Positions 35,963-55,299 of a stretch of 64,000 bases of DNA are shown piece by piece. This stretch comes from Paragorgia papillata (lineage: Eukaryota > Cnidaria > Anthozoa > Scleralcyonacea > Coralliidae), in the NCBI GenBank assembly GCA_035771165.1, contig JAWNZC010000291.1:491001-555000 (forward strand). Reading direction: 5' to 3'. Both the position numbers and the translations under genes were made by a program. Each line of letters begins with the position of its first letter. Within the stretch, counting starts at the first letter, position 1. Below the pieces are notes generated by a model. The model was not told where the DNA came from and made no database searches. It was given only the letters and a program-made list of their open reading frames with translations.

Positions 35963-38900
35963 GAAAAACTTGGAAAGAAAACATGGCGGCTAGTAGAGCA
36001 GACGTGTGGTAATGAGCTCCGCAGTCTTAGTCGAAAGCCTGCCTTACAACATCGCACCGAGTCTTAATACAGAAGTGTGGTAACATACTGAGCTCTTATC
36101 TTTCAGGATAAGTAGGTCGCGAGTTGAATTATACAATCTAGCTATAGGATTATTTTGATTTAGTGTTTGAACGCTGTTCAAACATTCAACAAACACTAAA
36201 CTATCAAGCGGAACGAAGCGGAAGAGCCAAGTAAAACTCTGGTTGAAGATACACTAACACCGAACAAAAATGGTCAGATGGACAAGTACAATGTTGTCAG
36301 ACCTACAGGACTGTAGAAGTAAAGCACTTGAGTTAAGAAACGGAGAAAATCCACCATTGGACGGCAATGGAAAGAAGAAGAAATATGTAGATGTCCTACA
36401 AGAGCTATGGCATAAGAATGGATATGAACATCTGGGACTTTCGAAGGATAATTTACGAGTACGGGCAAATCAACTAAAGGTACAGAATCTTGCAGGAAAG
36501 AAATCGATTGAGGAAGAAGTTTTACTTCAACAAAATCAAATAAGACAAGGTTTCGAACAGAATATTACCAACAATCAAGAAGAAGCGGGGTCTCCTGAGA
36601 CCAACGAATTTGAATTTGAAGAAATAAATTATACACCGGAAGAAATGGCAACAGCTAAGAATATTGAAGACGAAGCAACAAATATCATGGAAAATATCTC
36701 GGAACATGCGGGGAACTTCTCAAATCGAATATGGGAAACCAGGACCAAGACAGCACCAACCCAAAGAAATCTACAAATGTTAAATAAAGTGGCCAAAAAT
36801 ATGTGGTCTACCAAAGAAAATGGGAATTCTTGTCAGTTGTTGTGGTTATATAACTGCATTATATATGCAATAGCTATTGCATGGTTAATGAGCCAAGGTA
36901 TTGCGAAAGAATCCAACGTACATAGAGCGACAATAAACAACAACCGAAAGAATTGGATACCGGCGTGCGTAAGAAAAATTGAGAAATAAATAAAGGAAAT
37001 CAGACGAGATATCTCTCTGGCAACAGCAGAGTTAACACGACTCCAAACAAACGGTAAACTTACAAAGAAAGGGAAGAAGAATAGGAAACATCTCAGTGAG
37101 AACAGAGGGGTTAAAATATCTTGCGCAGGGATAATTAGTTTCATTGAAAAGGAGAAATCAAGATTGAAGAGAATGGCAAGGAAGAGAAAAAGAAAGATCA
37201 AGTGGTGTGAGTCAAAAAAATGGAATAAAATGTATGCGACGTCCCCTACGAAAGTACACAACATCATGCGAGAATCTATTAAGAAGGATCCGGATAACTT
37301 GAAACCTAAGTTATGGATGAAAGAGCGCAATGGTGATGAGAACTCAAACTCCTTTGAAACACTAGAACAAGCAGAGGAATTTTGGCGACCGATGTGGGAA
37401 AATGAAGGAAATGGAAATCCCGGAGCATTATGGCTAAAGGAGATTGCAGAGGTAATGGAGAACTGTAGGCGAAGTGGCGGTGATGAAGTGGGTACGGTGT
37501 GTCTGTCAATGTCTCACAAATCAGACAGGCTATAAAGAAGAAAAAGAAATTGGTCTGCACCTGGCCCTGATGGAATTGCGAATTTTTGGATAAAGAAGAT
37601 AACATACCTACATGCACCTTTAGCGAAAGTCATCGAATCCGTCATCAATGAAGAAGAATCAATACCGGAATGGTTGAATACCGGGCGAACAACACTTTTT
37701 CCGAAGGAAGGTGAATGGAATGTTTCAAACCACAGACCAATAACATGTTTGAATACAACATATAAACTTGTGACATCAGTAACTCTTCCCATCGTTGATA
37801 ACCACTTGAAGAACAACGAATTCCTCCAACAAGATCAAAGAGGGGCCAAGGAAGGAGTATCCGGATGTGTTGACAATCTTTTGATAGATAAACTGGTGCT
37901 GGAAGATGTTAAAGAAAAGAAGCGAAATATGGCATGTGCTTGGGTAGATGTACGCAAAGCTTATGATAGTGTAGATTATACCATCTTGGAGAAAGTACTA
38001 GAGATTCATGGCTTCTCGGAAAAACTCGTACGTATTGTAATGAAGCTTGTAACCAGATGCTCCATCACGCTGGTGGTACAGACGAAAGCTTGGTATGGAG
38101 GAATCATCTAAAGTAACCCTCAGAAAAGGATTACTTCAAGGTGACTCCCTGTGCCCGAAGTTATTCACGATCTATCTCAACCCAATTGCCTGGAAGCTGA
38201 GAGCGACAGAGGGGTACGTCTTGAGCAAACCGGTGAAACTTAAAATCACCCATCTTATGTTCATAGATGACCTGAAAGCTTTTGCTGCAAATGAAAAGAA
38301 ACTCCATCTAATTTTGAAGCTAACACAACAATGTATGACGGATTTGAATATGGAGTGGGGAGTTAGGAAATGTGCTACGATGGTTGTTGAAGAGAGGAAA
38401 ACTAGAAGAGCAGAGTGAAATGCAGTTAAATGAAACTACAACACTTAGAACAGTTGATAAGGATGCACCATACCAATTCCTGGGTATTTATGAACACATC
38501 TGCCACGATTCGCGATTACTTCGCGATAAAGCCAGCAAGGAATTCCTTCAACGAATTTGGCTAATATGGTCCTCGCCGATGGCTGAACCACTGAAGATAC
38601 ATGCCACCAACACGTTTGCTATTCCAGCGCTTACCTATTACATGTGCACCACCGAGTGGACAGTACACGATCTACAAGAACTAGATCGGGAAGTTAGAAA
38701 AATACTAACCGAAGTAGGTGCAAGACACCCTGGAGCATCCGTGCCACTTCTGTATTTGCCAAGATCCTTGGGTGGCCGTGGCATGAAATCAGTTGAACAA
38801 GAGTATATGGAAACAAAGATAAAAATAGCTGTTCACCTGCATTCTTCAAGTGATCCGATGAAAGCTGTGGCTAAGATCGACCAGCAAAGAGAAGGAAAAG

Positions 38901-40108
38901 GGAGAAGATCGATAATAAAAGATGCGAAGAAAATGGCAACAAAGTTAGGCGTTGAAATTAACGAGAACGTGGGGAACGATGAATGGAGCATAAAATTCAC
39001 GAAAAATGATGGAACGGAACTTAGAGCGTGCTCCGAAGAAAGAGTCAAAGAAGTTTTACAGAAAGCTCGACAAAATTCGAGAAAAAGAGAAGTTGAAAAC
39101 CAAAAATGGCTAGGACAATTTACAACAAACCGTTGGTCAGATGACAGCCTAAACAAACAATCCTGTTTTCTATGGCTTAACCTTTGGCAGGAGTGCCCGA
39201 CAGATGTCGTTGCCGACATCGAGGAGTTTGTACCAACAGCTGCTACCGACGCGAGTCTACTATCAGCAGAAACTTGGGCAAGAAATACCAACTAATCAGT
39301 GCAGGCTATGTAAGGTCAAACAGGAGACAGTCGCCCACGTACTTACTGGATGTGCAATGTTGTCACAATCTGAGTATTTGTACCGGCACAACAATGGGAT
39401 GAAATGTCTATATTTTTTTATTCTAAGAAAATACAATCTGATCACTAAAGTCCCACCATGGAATACCAAAATAACTCCAAAGCCAGCGGTAGAAAACGCC
39501 GAAGTAACCATCCACTGGGATATACCCATCTATTCTGCGGGAGGACAAATGTTATACACTGAGGAACAGGGAAATCGGCCAGATACAGTAGTCTACGATC
39601 ACGTGAAAAAAGAAATAACTGTCGTTGAATTCAGCTGCCCCTGGATCACCAATAGACAAATAAAGGTTACTGAGAAGCAAGGAAAATATCAAGAAGTTCG
39701 CAAGGAATTGAAAGAACGATATGGTGGATACAAAGTTGAGCAAATCAATGTCATTGTTGATGCCCTTGGAGGGTATTCAGAAGAATTGCAATCAACTCTC
39801 GTGCGCTACCTTGGAAAGTCTGATGCAACAAAAGCACTGAAAATTATGCAAAGAGCTGTATTGTTTGGTTCAATCCGGATAAAGAACCTATTCAAATCCA
39901 CCGTCACCTCCACTGCCTAGTTGGAATGTTGTATAGTACTTTTAACTTTCCTTTTTTATCTTTTATCTTTGACTCAAAATGACAAAAAAAAATTTAAAAG
40001 TAACAACTATTTTGTAAATAATTTTAAGTTAGATTGTTTAAGTGGTTGATAGGCTACCTTTAGGGCCCTATCGCCTTATTTTTGTTAATTAAGCAGAACT
40101 GTTTGATC
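35963..40108 (+). mobile_element. RLE-class LINE (R2/R4/NeSL-like group), near full length
   Basis: The element starts after (GAAA)n with a 5' UTR containing a hairpin (TTAGTGTTTGAA...CAAACACTAAA at about 36158-36203). It encodes an RT followed by a CCHC knuckle and a restriction-like endonuclease, has a 3' UTR of about 190 bp, and runs into (GAAA)n again. The sister intergenic block 49555-50130 has the microsatellite without the LINE. The clade is not resolved by eye. Confidence 0.85.
36270..39920 (+). pseudogene. RLE-type LINE polyprotein, multiple lesions
   Basis: Reading begins at 36270 (MVRWTSTMLSDLQ). A stop at 36987-36989, a disturbed stretch near 37480-37545, a frameshift at about 38090-38110, and one-base insertions at about 38388 and about 39225 interrupt it. 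RT motifs are visible (APGPDGIANFW, NHRPITCLNTTYKL, WVDVRKAYDSVDY, LLQGDSLCPKLF and the catalytic [10 protein letters not shown]). The C-terminus has CRLCKVKQETVAHVLTGC (CX2CX7HX4C) and then a restriction-like endonuclease (RPDTVVYDHVKK, VVEFSCPW, EKQGKYQEVRKEL). Relative to the second copy (43352-44865), the insertions at about 38388 and about 39225 are unique to this copy. It is non-functional as sequenced. Confidence 0.88.
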
Positions 40109-40109
40109 A

Positions 40110-40340
<231 letters not shown>

Positions 40341-41867
40341 GAAAAGAAAAAAGGAAGGAAGGAAGTAGGGTGGGAAGTAAGTAAGAAGGAAAGAAGGAAA
40401 AAAGGAAGAAATAAATTAAAGCATCAGAAAGAAGGGTACGCACCATTATATAAAACGAGAATAAGATGCAAGTGCTGTTATCGACTATCACTACTCCATA
40501 CAGTTTTAATTTACAACACGCATTTCCGGTCCGGCTGCTTCTTGCTGCAGATCGGGGTAAGGTTACTATAAAGCGTGATTTAAATTACCTTGATTAGCAA
40601 CTAGCAAGGCCAAGGTTATTTTTCCTGTGTTGAAGACGCTGGAAGAGAAAGAAAAGTTTCGTTCATTAATTGAGACACTTCTTGGATACTCAGATATACT
40701 CTTACGAAGAAGTAAGTAGTCAAGTGTGTGGGTAGTCTACTACTCCATGTATCACATTGATATCTTCAGCGGCTGAGGTTCTAGAGTTCCTCATTTCACA
40801 CTGTCAATCGAAGATTCCTTGTTTCTTCTCCCGTGTCGTCGTAAATTGAAACAACCGTACTCTATTCAGTACCAGATTTCCGGGAGCTCTCCCCTTGACA
40901 AGTTTTTAAATCGTCGTCTGGCGTTATAGCCAGAGTAAAACGAAAAGGAAACAGAGCTGCTCGAATCATAATGAAGCAATGATGTAGATCATCTGGTTGC
41001 TTTAGATGCTTTAGACTGGAAGCCACTTAAAACGGAAAGAATAAAGGCTAAGTCAAAACTGATGTTTAAATTGTTGAATAAAATGGGTCCTAAATCACTT
41101 ACAAATTTATTTACTTTCAAAAGTGAAATGACAAATTATGAACTTCGAGATATTGAAAGTACTCTTTGCTTACCACAACCGCGTACTAATAGCATGAAAA
41201 AAAGTAATTTTGTTATTGTACACGGCCCTTGTGGAAATCAGCCTAGGTTGACAATGGTTAGCGTGTTTAAATAAAGTTTTCTATCTATCTAATGCCAAAC
41301 GCAAGCCAAACGTCATATTGTTTATTTGTGGCGCTTGTGGTAATATGTTAGTTAATTACTACGCGGGCGACAAATAAGCCCACCAGATATGATGTTATTG
41401 CCTTATTTATATAATTTAGTCTTCTACCTATACGTACGGAAAGAGAAAGGCAACACGTTCGCTCGGCTTTGCTCTAGACTCTAGCCTGTAGTTCAGGGTT
41501 TATTGGTTCTATTTTCCTTTATGTATTTTAGATATGACTGATAGGGTTATCCAGTATAAACAAAGTTAGTTTAGTTTACTCTGGTTTCCTTCTGTAGTAA
41601 CACTGGACCAATGAGGGATGGTCCTTACTGGACTTCTGAGGATAACAGTTTAGATATATTAACTGATAGAGTTATCCACTATAAATAAGGTTAGTTTAGT
41701 TTAGATGTGTCGATTCGATAAGTCCTATCCAAGTCTGAATTGTATGGGATTTACAACGGCTCTCGCGTGACCTTGTAAATACCAATACAGCTACCGCTCA
41801 TATATTATATATATACACTAATACTTATATTGTTATTTAAACACCTATAGGTTTCGTCTTTGGCTAT
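40341..41867. repeat. Duplicated intergenic block upstream of gene C, with CR1 fragment
   Basis: Near-identical to 50056-51575. It contains the CR1 3' fragment at about 41000-41291 (+). It shares with the D upstream region about 20 bp (CTGGTTTCCTTCTGTAGTAA) that B lacks. Confidence 0.88.
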
Positions 41868-48439
<6,572 letters not shown>

Positions 48440-49783
48440 TGTTCAGAGAAGAGGATGACCCGTGTCCAATAGTTTAAAGGGGAATAGCAACAAAAACTAC
48501 AAGTACACATTTTTAATTTCTGATTAACAAATTTTCTTGCGATGGTAATCCAAGTAAATAAAACAACTCTTGTGCCAAACAACATCACTAATTTCGACAA
48601 AAGACAATCTTGCCGTTCGACATCTTGTTGTAAGACCTTGCCTAATTAACTGACGTCACGAGCTGGGTAAACATGATGAAACTTTATTCTTCTGGCAGCT
48701 GAATTTCTGTGGTATGTTTTTAAAGTGTTGTGGTTTAATCAAGAATGAAAATCATCTATGTATAAAAATGAGTTTCAGACTTATATATGTGAAAGTATGG
48801 CTAACTAAAGTTTTCGCTTTACCCAGCTTGTGACGTCACATACATATCAAAAATGTATCCAAGATGGCAGATACTGATTCAGATTAGCAACAACTTTAAA
48901 AGTGCAATTAAGCTGTTTTATTGGAATACTTTGGGTCTAAATAACACACTAGATTGTATCTTCATGTCATTGGTTTGCTTTGGAAATTTTTTGTTTTTGT
49001 TGGCCCATCCCCTTTAACTCAACTTTATATTAAACAAAATACTTTTTTGTTGATAGCCGAAATAGCCGAAAGAGCTAAACTAGATTTTGATATAAACCAT
49101 AAACATGTATTATGTAGTTCTATTGAATATAAAATATATAAATGGTGTTCAGAGAAGGAGGACGACTCATGCTTAATAGTTTAATTTTTATTCAACTAAA
49201 TAACTTTTGTGGTTTCAGACGTTCAGTAAACCGTGAGCATCCTTAATCCTCATAGATTTTTGTCAGGTTTAAGCTTGCCATTTCTAGTGATGATTAAAAC
49301 GATTGATCGAAAGGTTTAAAAATCTTAATTCATTGCCCTTGCCATCGTCAATCATATCTAGTTTTCAAATACGAACCACTTTTGGCGTCGCATATCCGGC
49401 TCTCGTTTTCTCCGGAAATTGATCTCGACGCTCAGCAGCACTACGGAAATCACTGAAATTGTGGAATGTGGCGAAAAATTCGAACGCCTACAGAAGGTCA
49501 ACGAACGTTGACATTTGCTGAAAGTTTTCAAGATAAGTTTGATAAACTAATGTGACGAAGGAAGGAGGGAGGGAAAGAAGGAAGAAGGAAAGGAAGGAGG
49601 GAAGGAAGGAAGGAAGGAAGGAAGGAAGGAAGGAAGGATCAAAGGAAGGAGGGAAGGAAGGTCGAAGGGAAGGATGGAAGGAAGGAAGGAAGGAAGGAAG
49701 GAGGGAGGGAGGGAGGGAGGGAGGGAGTGAGTGAGTGAGAGAGGGATGGGGAGAAGGAAGGAAGAAAGGAAGAAAGGAAGAAA

Positions 49784-49860
<77 letters not shown>

Positions 49861-49963
49861 GAAGGAAGGAAGGAAGGAAGGAAGGAAGGAAGGAAGGAAG
49901 GAAGGAAGGAAGGAAGGAAGGAAGGAAGGAAGGAAGGAAGGAAGGAAGGAAGGAAGGAAGGAA

Positions 49964-50060
<97 letters not shown>

Positions 50061-51575
50061 GAAAAGAAAAAAGGAAGGAAGGAAGTAGGGTGGGAAGTAA
50101 GTAAGAAGGAAAGAAGGAAAAAAGGAAGAAATAAATTAAAGCATCAGAAAGAAGGGTACGCACCATTATATAAAACGAGAATAAGATGCAAGTGCTGTTA
50201 TCGACTATCACTACTCCATACAGTTTTAATTTACAACACGCATTTCCGGTCCGGCTGCTTCTTGTTGCAGATCGGGGTAAGGTTACTATAAAGCGTGATT
50301 TAAATTACCTTGATTAGCAACTAGCAAGGCCAAGGTTATTTTTCCTGTGTTGAAGACGCTGGAAGAGAAAGAAAAGTTTCGTTCATTAATTGAGACACTT
50401 CTTGGATACTCAGATATACTCTTACGAAGAAGTAAGTAGTCAAGTGTGTGGGTAGTCTACTACTCCATGTATCACATTGATATCTTCAGCGGCTGAGGTT
50501 CTAGAGTTCCTCATTTCACACTGTCAATTGTTTCTTCTCCCGTGTCGTCGTAAATTGAAACAACCGTACTCTATTCAGTACCAGATTTCCGGGAGCTCTC
50601 CCCTTGACAAGTTTTTAAATCGTCGTCTGGCGTTATAGCCAGAGTAAAACGAAAAGGAAACAGAGCTGCTCGAATCATAATGAAGCAATGATGTAGATCA
50701 TCTGGTTGCTTTAGATGCTTTAGACTGGAAGCCACTTAAAACGGAAAGAATAAAGGCTAAGTCAAAACTGATGTTTAAATTGTTGAATAAAATGGGTCCT
50801 AAATCACTTACAGATTTATTTACTTTCAAAAGTGAAATGACAAATTATGAACTTCGAGATATTGAAAGTACTCTTTGCTTACCACAACCGCGTACTAATA
50901 GCATGAAAAAAAGTAATTTTGTTATTGTACACGGCCCTTGTGGAAATCAGCCTAGGTTGACAATGGTTAGCGTGTTTAAATAAAGTTTTCTATCTATCTA
51001 ATGCCAAACGCAAGCCAAACGTCATATTGTTTATTTGTGGCGCTTGTGGTAATATGTTAGTTAATTACTACGCGGGCGACAAATAAGCCCACCAGATATG
51101 ATGTTATTGCCTTATTTATATAATTTAGTCTTCTACCTATACGTACGGAAAGAGAAAGGCAACACGTTCGCTCGGCTTTGCTCTAGACTCTAGCCTGTAG
51201 TTCAGGGTTTATTGGTTCTATTTTCCTTTATGTATTTTAGATATGACTGATAGGGTTATCCAGTATAAACAAAGTTAGTTTAGTTTACTCTGGTTTCCTT
51301 CTGTAGTAACACTGGACCAATGAGGGATGGTCAGTAAGGACTTCTGAGGATAACAGTTTAGATATATTAACTGATAGAGTTATCCACTATAAATAAGGTT
51401 AGTTTAGTTTAGATGTGTCGATTCGATAAGTCCTATCCAAGTCTGAATTGTATGGGATTTACAACGGCTCTCGCGTGACCTTGTAAATACCAATACAGCC
51501 ACCGCTCATATATTATATATATACACTAATACTTATATTGTTATTTAAACACCTATAGGTTTCGTCTTTGGCTAT
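48440..51575. repeat. Duplicated intergenic block between C and D
   Basis: Homologous to the B-C interval but without the LINE. It contains the purine tract 49556-50130 and a CR1 3' fragment at about 50704-51001 (+). Confidence 0.88.
49556..50130. repeat. GGAA/GAAA tract, LINE-free counterpart
   Basis: It shares borders with 34866-35962 and 40110-40400, including GAGTGAGTGAGAGAGGGATG and the end GGAAAAGAAAAAAGGAAGG. Confidence 0.95.
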
Positions 51576-52543
51576 ATGGCGTACTTTTCAACAATGTGGA
51601 CGATTTTTCTTCTTGAAGTATTTCTGATTCCCTACATATTCTGTAAACAAGGTAAATGTAACCGTCCCATTCTTAGGCCCTGGCGGATTGACAGTCCAAT
51701 CGGATCAAAACACTCGAGTGAAGTCAATCTGGGCACATGTTTACACGGAGAATCTGCTTGGTACATTGTTTTCCGTTTTGGAACACTGTTTTCTGCGCTT
51801 CCCTCAATCTGTATCTGTGGCTATCAGGAGGTATCTGTGGGTAGCTGTGAGTATCTGCAGGTATCTGTGGGTAGCTACTGGAGGTATCTGTGGGAAGCTG
51901 TATAGTTAGCTGTAGGTATCTGTGGGAAGCTGTAAGTAGCTGTAGGTATCTGGAGGTGTTTGTAAGTCTGTGCGTAGCTAAAGGTATCTGGAGGTACCTA
52001 GAGGTATATATGTAGGTATTTGTAGGTATCTTTAAGTATCTGTATCTGCAGTTATCTTGCAATTGGTTTGTTTATTACTGTTGTCGAACTACCATGCTTT
52101 TCTTTTTTATCACAGATTCCAAACCAGTGTTTCGGAAATCAAAAGTATACTATACGTCCAAAGTTGGCCAAACTGTGCGATTGAAGTGTTTGCTAGCCAA
52201 TACAACAAAAGCAACGATAAAATGGACAAAAGACGGAGTGAATGTTGGAAAGACCAGTACCGTTAAGGGCCATTACCAAGTCATAAAGAGGAAAATGGGT
52301 GGTCTTCTCAGAATAAAAAACACAGAAAAGAAAGATGCTGGAGAGTATGTCTGCGAAGCTGTAAACAAATACGGTTCAGCCAGTCAGAAACTAAATTTGA
52401 CAATCAAAGGTAGGCATTGCAATAAATGTCAACCTTTAACGACGACGTCCTTTAAACAAAATACTTCATTTTGCAAAACAAAGAGAATGAATAATTTTTA
52501 GTCCTAGAGGAATCTCAACACCGCCCTCGTTCTTTATACAACA

Positions 52544-52629
<86 letters not shown>

Positions 52630-55076
52630 TCCTTCCTTCCTTCTTTCCTTCCTTCCTTCCTTCCTTCGTTCCTTCCTTCCTTCCTTCCTTCGTTCGTTCG
52701 TTCGTTCGTTCCTTCCTTCCTTCCTTCCTTCCTTCCTTCCTTCCTTCCTTCCTTCCTTCCATTCTTCCTTCCACCCTTCCTTCCTTCCTTCCATCCATCC
52801 ATCCTTCCTCCCTAGTCCCTTCCTCCTTTTGTTATTTTCCTCGGTCTATTAAAACTATTAAAACGGCAAGTGAGAATCTCTTGTAGTCAAAGGGTTAATT
52901 GAGCTTATGTGCTCATCTCTCTTCCTTAACATTTTGAGTCCTAGAACAGTGTGGATGTTCATTATATTTCTTATTTTAAACCTAGGTGAGAATAAAAAAA
53001 ACGGTGTTCCTGGAAAGGGTATGTGATAGAGCTTTATATAAACTATACATTTGTTATATTTTTGGTGTACATGAACATTTTTAATAACAAACATCCCTAT
53101 ATTGCTTTTTTCTCTCTAAAAAGGAAAACCTTGGTTTATTAAACCACCTGTTAATCCAGTACAATTCTTAGCTTGGCCAGCTTCATCGGATATAAAGTTC
53201 AAGTGCGAGGCTGATGGCGAGCGACCTATTTCGTACAGATGGTATAAAAATGGCAAGAGTGTTATATATCGACCACTTGATCCTAAGATGAATACAACAC
53301 GATGGTACCTGCGAATCAAAACTGCTGTACCTTCTGACAACGGCTTGTACACCTGTGTTGTATCAAATAGACTTGGAAATATTTCAAAGAGTATTAAATT
53401 TACTGTTTTGGGTAAGTGGGAGTATATTTCTGTTTGTGAGTACTATAGTATAGACCACTTTCATAATGGTGATTAATTTCAATATTCTTTTTATGTGAAT
53501 CTTAATAAGTTTTTTTTGACCTTGTTTGTGTGTCTGCAATTGTCCGTAACAAAAAAGATGGCGACTTGTACATTTGAAGTGGCACTATGACGAAAATCGT
53601 GAATACTAATGGCTACCGGTAAACTGTAATTTCCAAATGAGGAATACCGGCGTTTTCAGTTTCTCAAAATATTGTCTCGTTCTCGAGATATTTAAGTTTC
53701 TGAAACATGTAAATTAGGTGTAATTTCGTCATAGTGACACTTTAAGCACAATCATTTGCACATAATAAATGTTGTTTCTTGTATAATTATTGGAAGATAG
53801 GTCTTTAAAAAGATCAACTTTGGTAGGAATGAAGTTCTCGCTTACTTAATGCATGTTAACATGATAAACAATGTTTAGTTTTTATTTGAACTGATTTGAG
53901 GTAGCAAAGCATTGTGGTTAAATGTACTGCAAGTGAGTCAAAAATGAACATTCTATGTTACGCTATACGTTGTGAGGTATGCTATTTAGACAAGAAAAAC
54001 TGTTCCCACTAATCACGTAAATGTTCAATTGATAAACAGCCTGCGTAGCCGGCGTTGGGGATTGGGACGACTACGCAGGCTAATTGCGAAATTTCATTGC
54101 AGAAAAGGGACGAACAAGGCCAATTTTATCATTAGACTATCCCAAGAACAAAACAGTCAAAAGTGGCAGTAACGTAACGTTCGAATGTCGAGAATTGGTT
54201 AGCTCAGTACTGACATATTACCTGTGGCTGAAGTGGAAAAATCTTCCGAAAAATGACCCAATAATTCAGTTGAATGATTCAATACCAGACTCCAATTCTT
54301 CCGATTATTGGCTCATCCACCATAAACATTATAAGGCGTTTACAGTGAGAGATATAAATGATCAACAATTCTACGGTGGAAGAGTTATTTTACAAAATGT
54401 GTCAAAAGAAGATGCAGGGCTCTACACCTGCCTTGTTAGTAACCATATTGGCCGCGCTTCGAGGAGTGCCTTCTTGATCATTGATGATAAAGGTAAAAAT
54501 ATAATTTGCAACAGCTAGGTTACGTTTTAAAATATAAATTTATCACAATCTCAATTTTTCTTGGCTATAACCTCAATTAACTACGGAATTAAACGAAAAC
54601 GAACGAACGGACGGACGGACGAACGAACGAACCAACCAACTGTTAACGAAATCTGAAGAATGTTGGGAAAACTTTTTCAAGACAGTGTTCTGTTCTTTTC
54701 CAACTCGACCGCTGAGTCTAAGCGCATTCATTACAAGCCACAAATTTTATTAATATATATTTCATATATTCTAGAACCTACAGTTAACAGCCATAAACCA
54801 ACGGACATACCCACAAAGATCGAAGAACGCGAAAAAATAAAACAGAGCAGTTCTAAGTTTATAATTATTTTGATAGTATTGTGCATCGTTACCGTTCTGA
54901 TTTTTGCGAGTATTGCTGCATATCTTGTTTATCACAGAATGAAAAGCAAGGGAAGAGCAGTGAATGATTTTCGGAATGTAGCACAACACCCGAAAAACCG
55001 TTTACAAAACGAGTACGTTGATTTGAACCAGTACAGGATGACCCGTGTTCAATGTTTAACTCAACAATCTCTTTAA
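51576..55076 (+). CDS. FGFRL1-like kinase-less receptor D (3 Ig + TM, extended tail)
   Basis: Exons are 51576-51651, 52116-52409, 52986-53018, 53124-53411, 54103-54492 and 54775-55076, all phase 1, giving 460 aa. The architecture is that of A-C. A deletion after NEYVDLNQY has removed the stop codon used in A-C, so the frame reads on for 13 residues (RMTRVQCLTQQSL). The juxtamembrane tyrosine of A-C (AVYDFRN) is Asn here (AVNDFRN). The 3' flank conserved in A-C is largely lost. The gene alternates between B-like and C-like tracts. It may still be a membrane receptor, but it is the most divergent of the four in its cytoplasmic part. Confidence 0.87.
52551..52813. repeat. TTTC/TTCC array in intron 2 of gene D
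   Basis: As in B, with a short TTCG block near 52690. Confidence 0.95.
53578..53741. mobile_element. TTAA-type MITE in intron 4 of gene D
   Basis: Orthologous to 32356-32521 in gene B. The right TTAA (53742-53745) is intact; the left one has mutated to TTGA. Confidence 0.88.
54039..54080. repeat. Hairpin MITE in intron 4 of gene D
   Basis: One base different from the copy in gene C (GGCGTTGGGG against GGCGCTGGGG). Confidence 0.8.
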
Positions 55077-55299
55077 TAAAATAATAAATAAAATAATAAT
55101 AATAAATAAAATAATTTAATTTTAATAAAATATTTTACAAAATAATTTTTGTTGATAGAATTTGATATAAAACTAGATTTTGATATAAAATATAAACATG
55201 TATTATATATTTCTATTGAATAAAAAGCATATAAATGTTTACTACCATATGTACTAGTTAAATAGCCGAGGAGCTAAACTAGATTTTGATATAAGATAC
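55077..55299. other. AT-rich remnant of the gene D 3' flank
   Basis: AATAAAATAAT repeats, then pieces of the flank seen after A-C (TAGATTTTGATATAAA appears three times). AATAAA occurs several times from 55075. Confidence 0.6.

Noticed and set aside
34801..36067. Long Phe/Leu/Pro/Ser or Lys/Glu/Gly/Arg ORFs over tetranucleotide tracts (also at 7856, 14938, 18697, 40060, 43047, 44815, 49552, 52466 and 55744)
   Set aside because: TTCC, CTTT, GGAA and GAAA repeats have no stops in any frame; there are no conserved domains.
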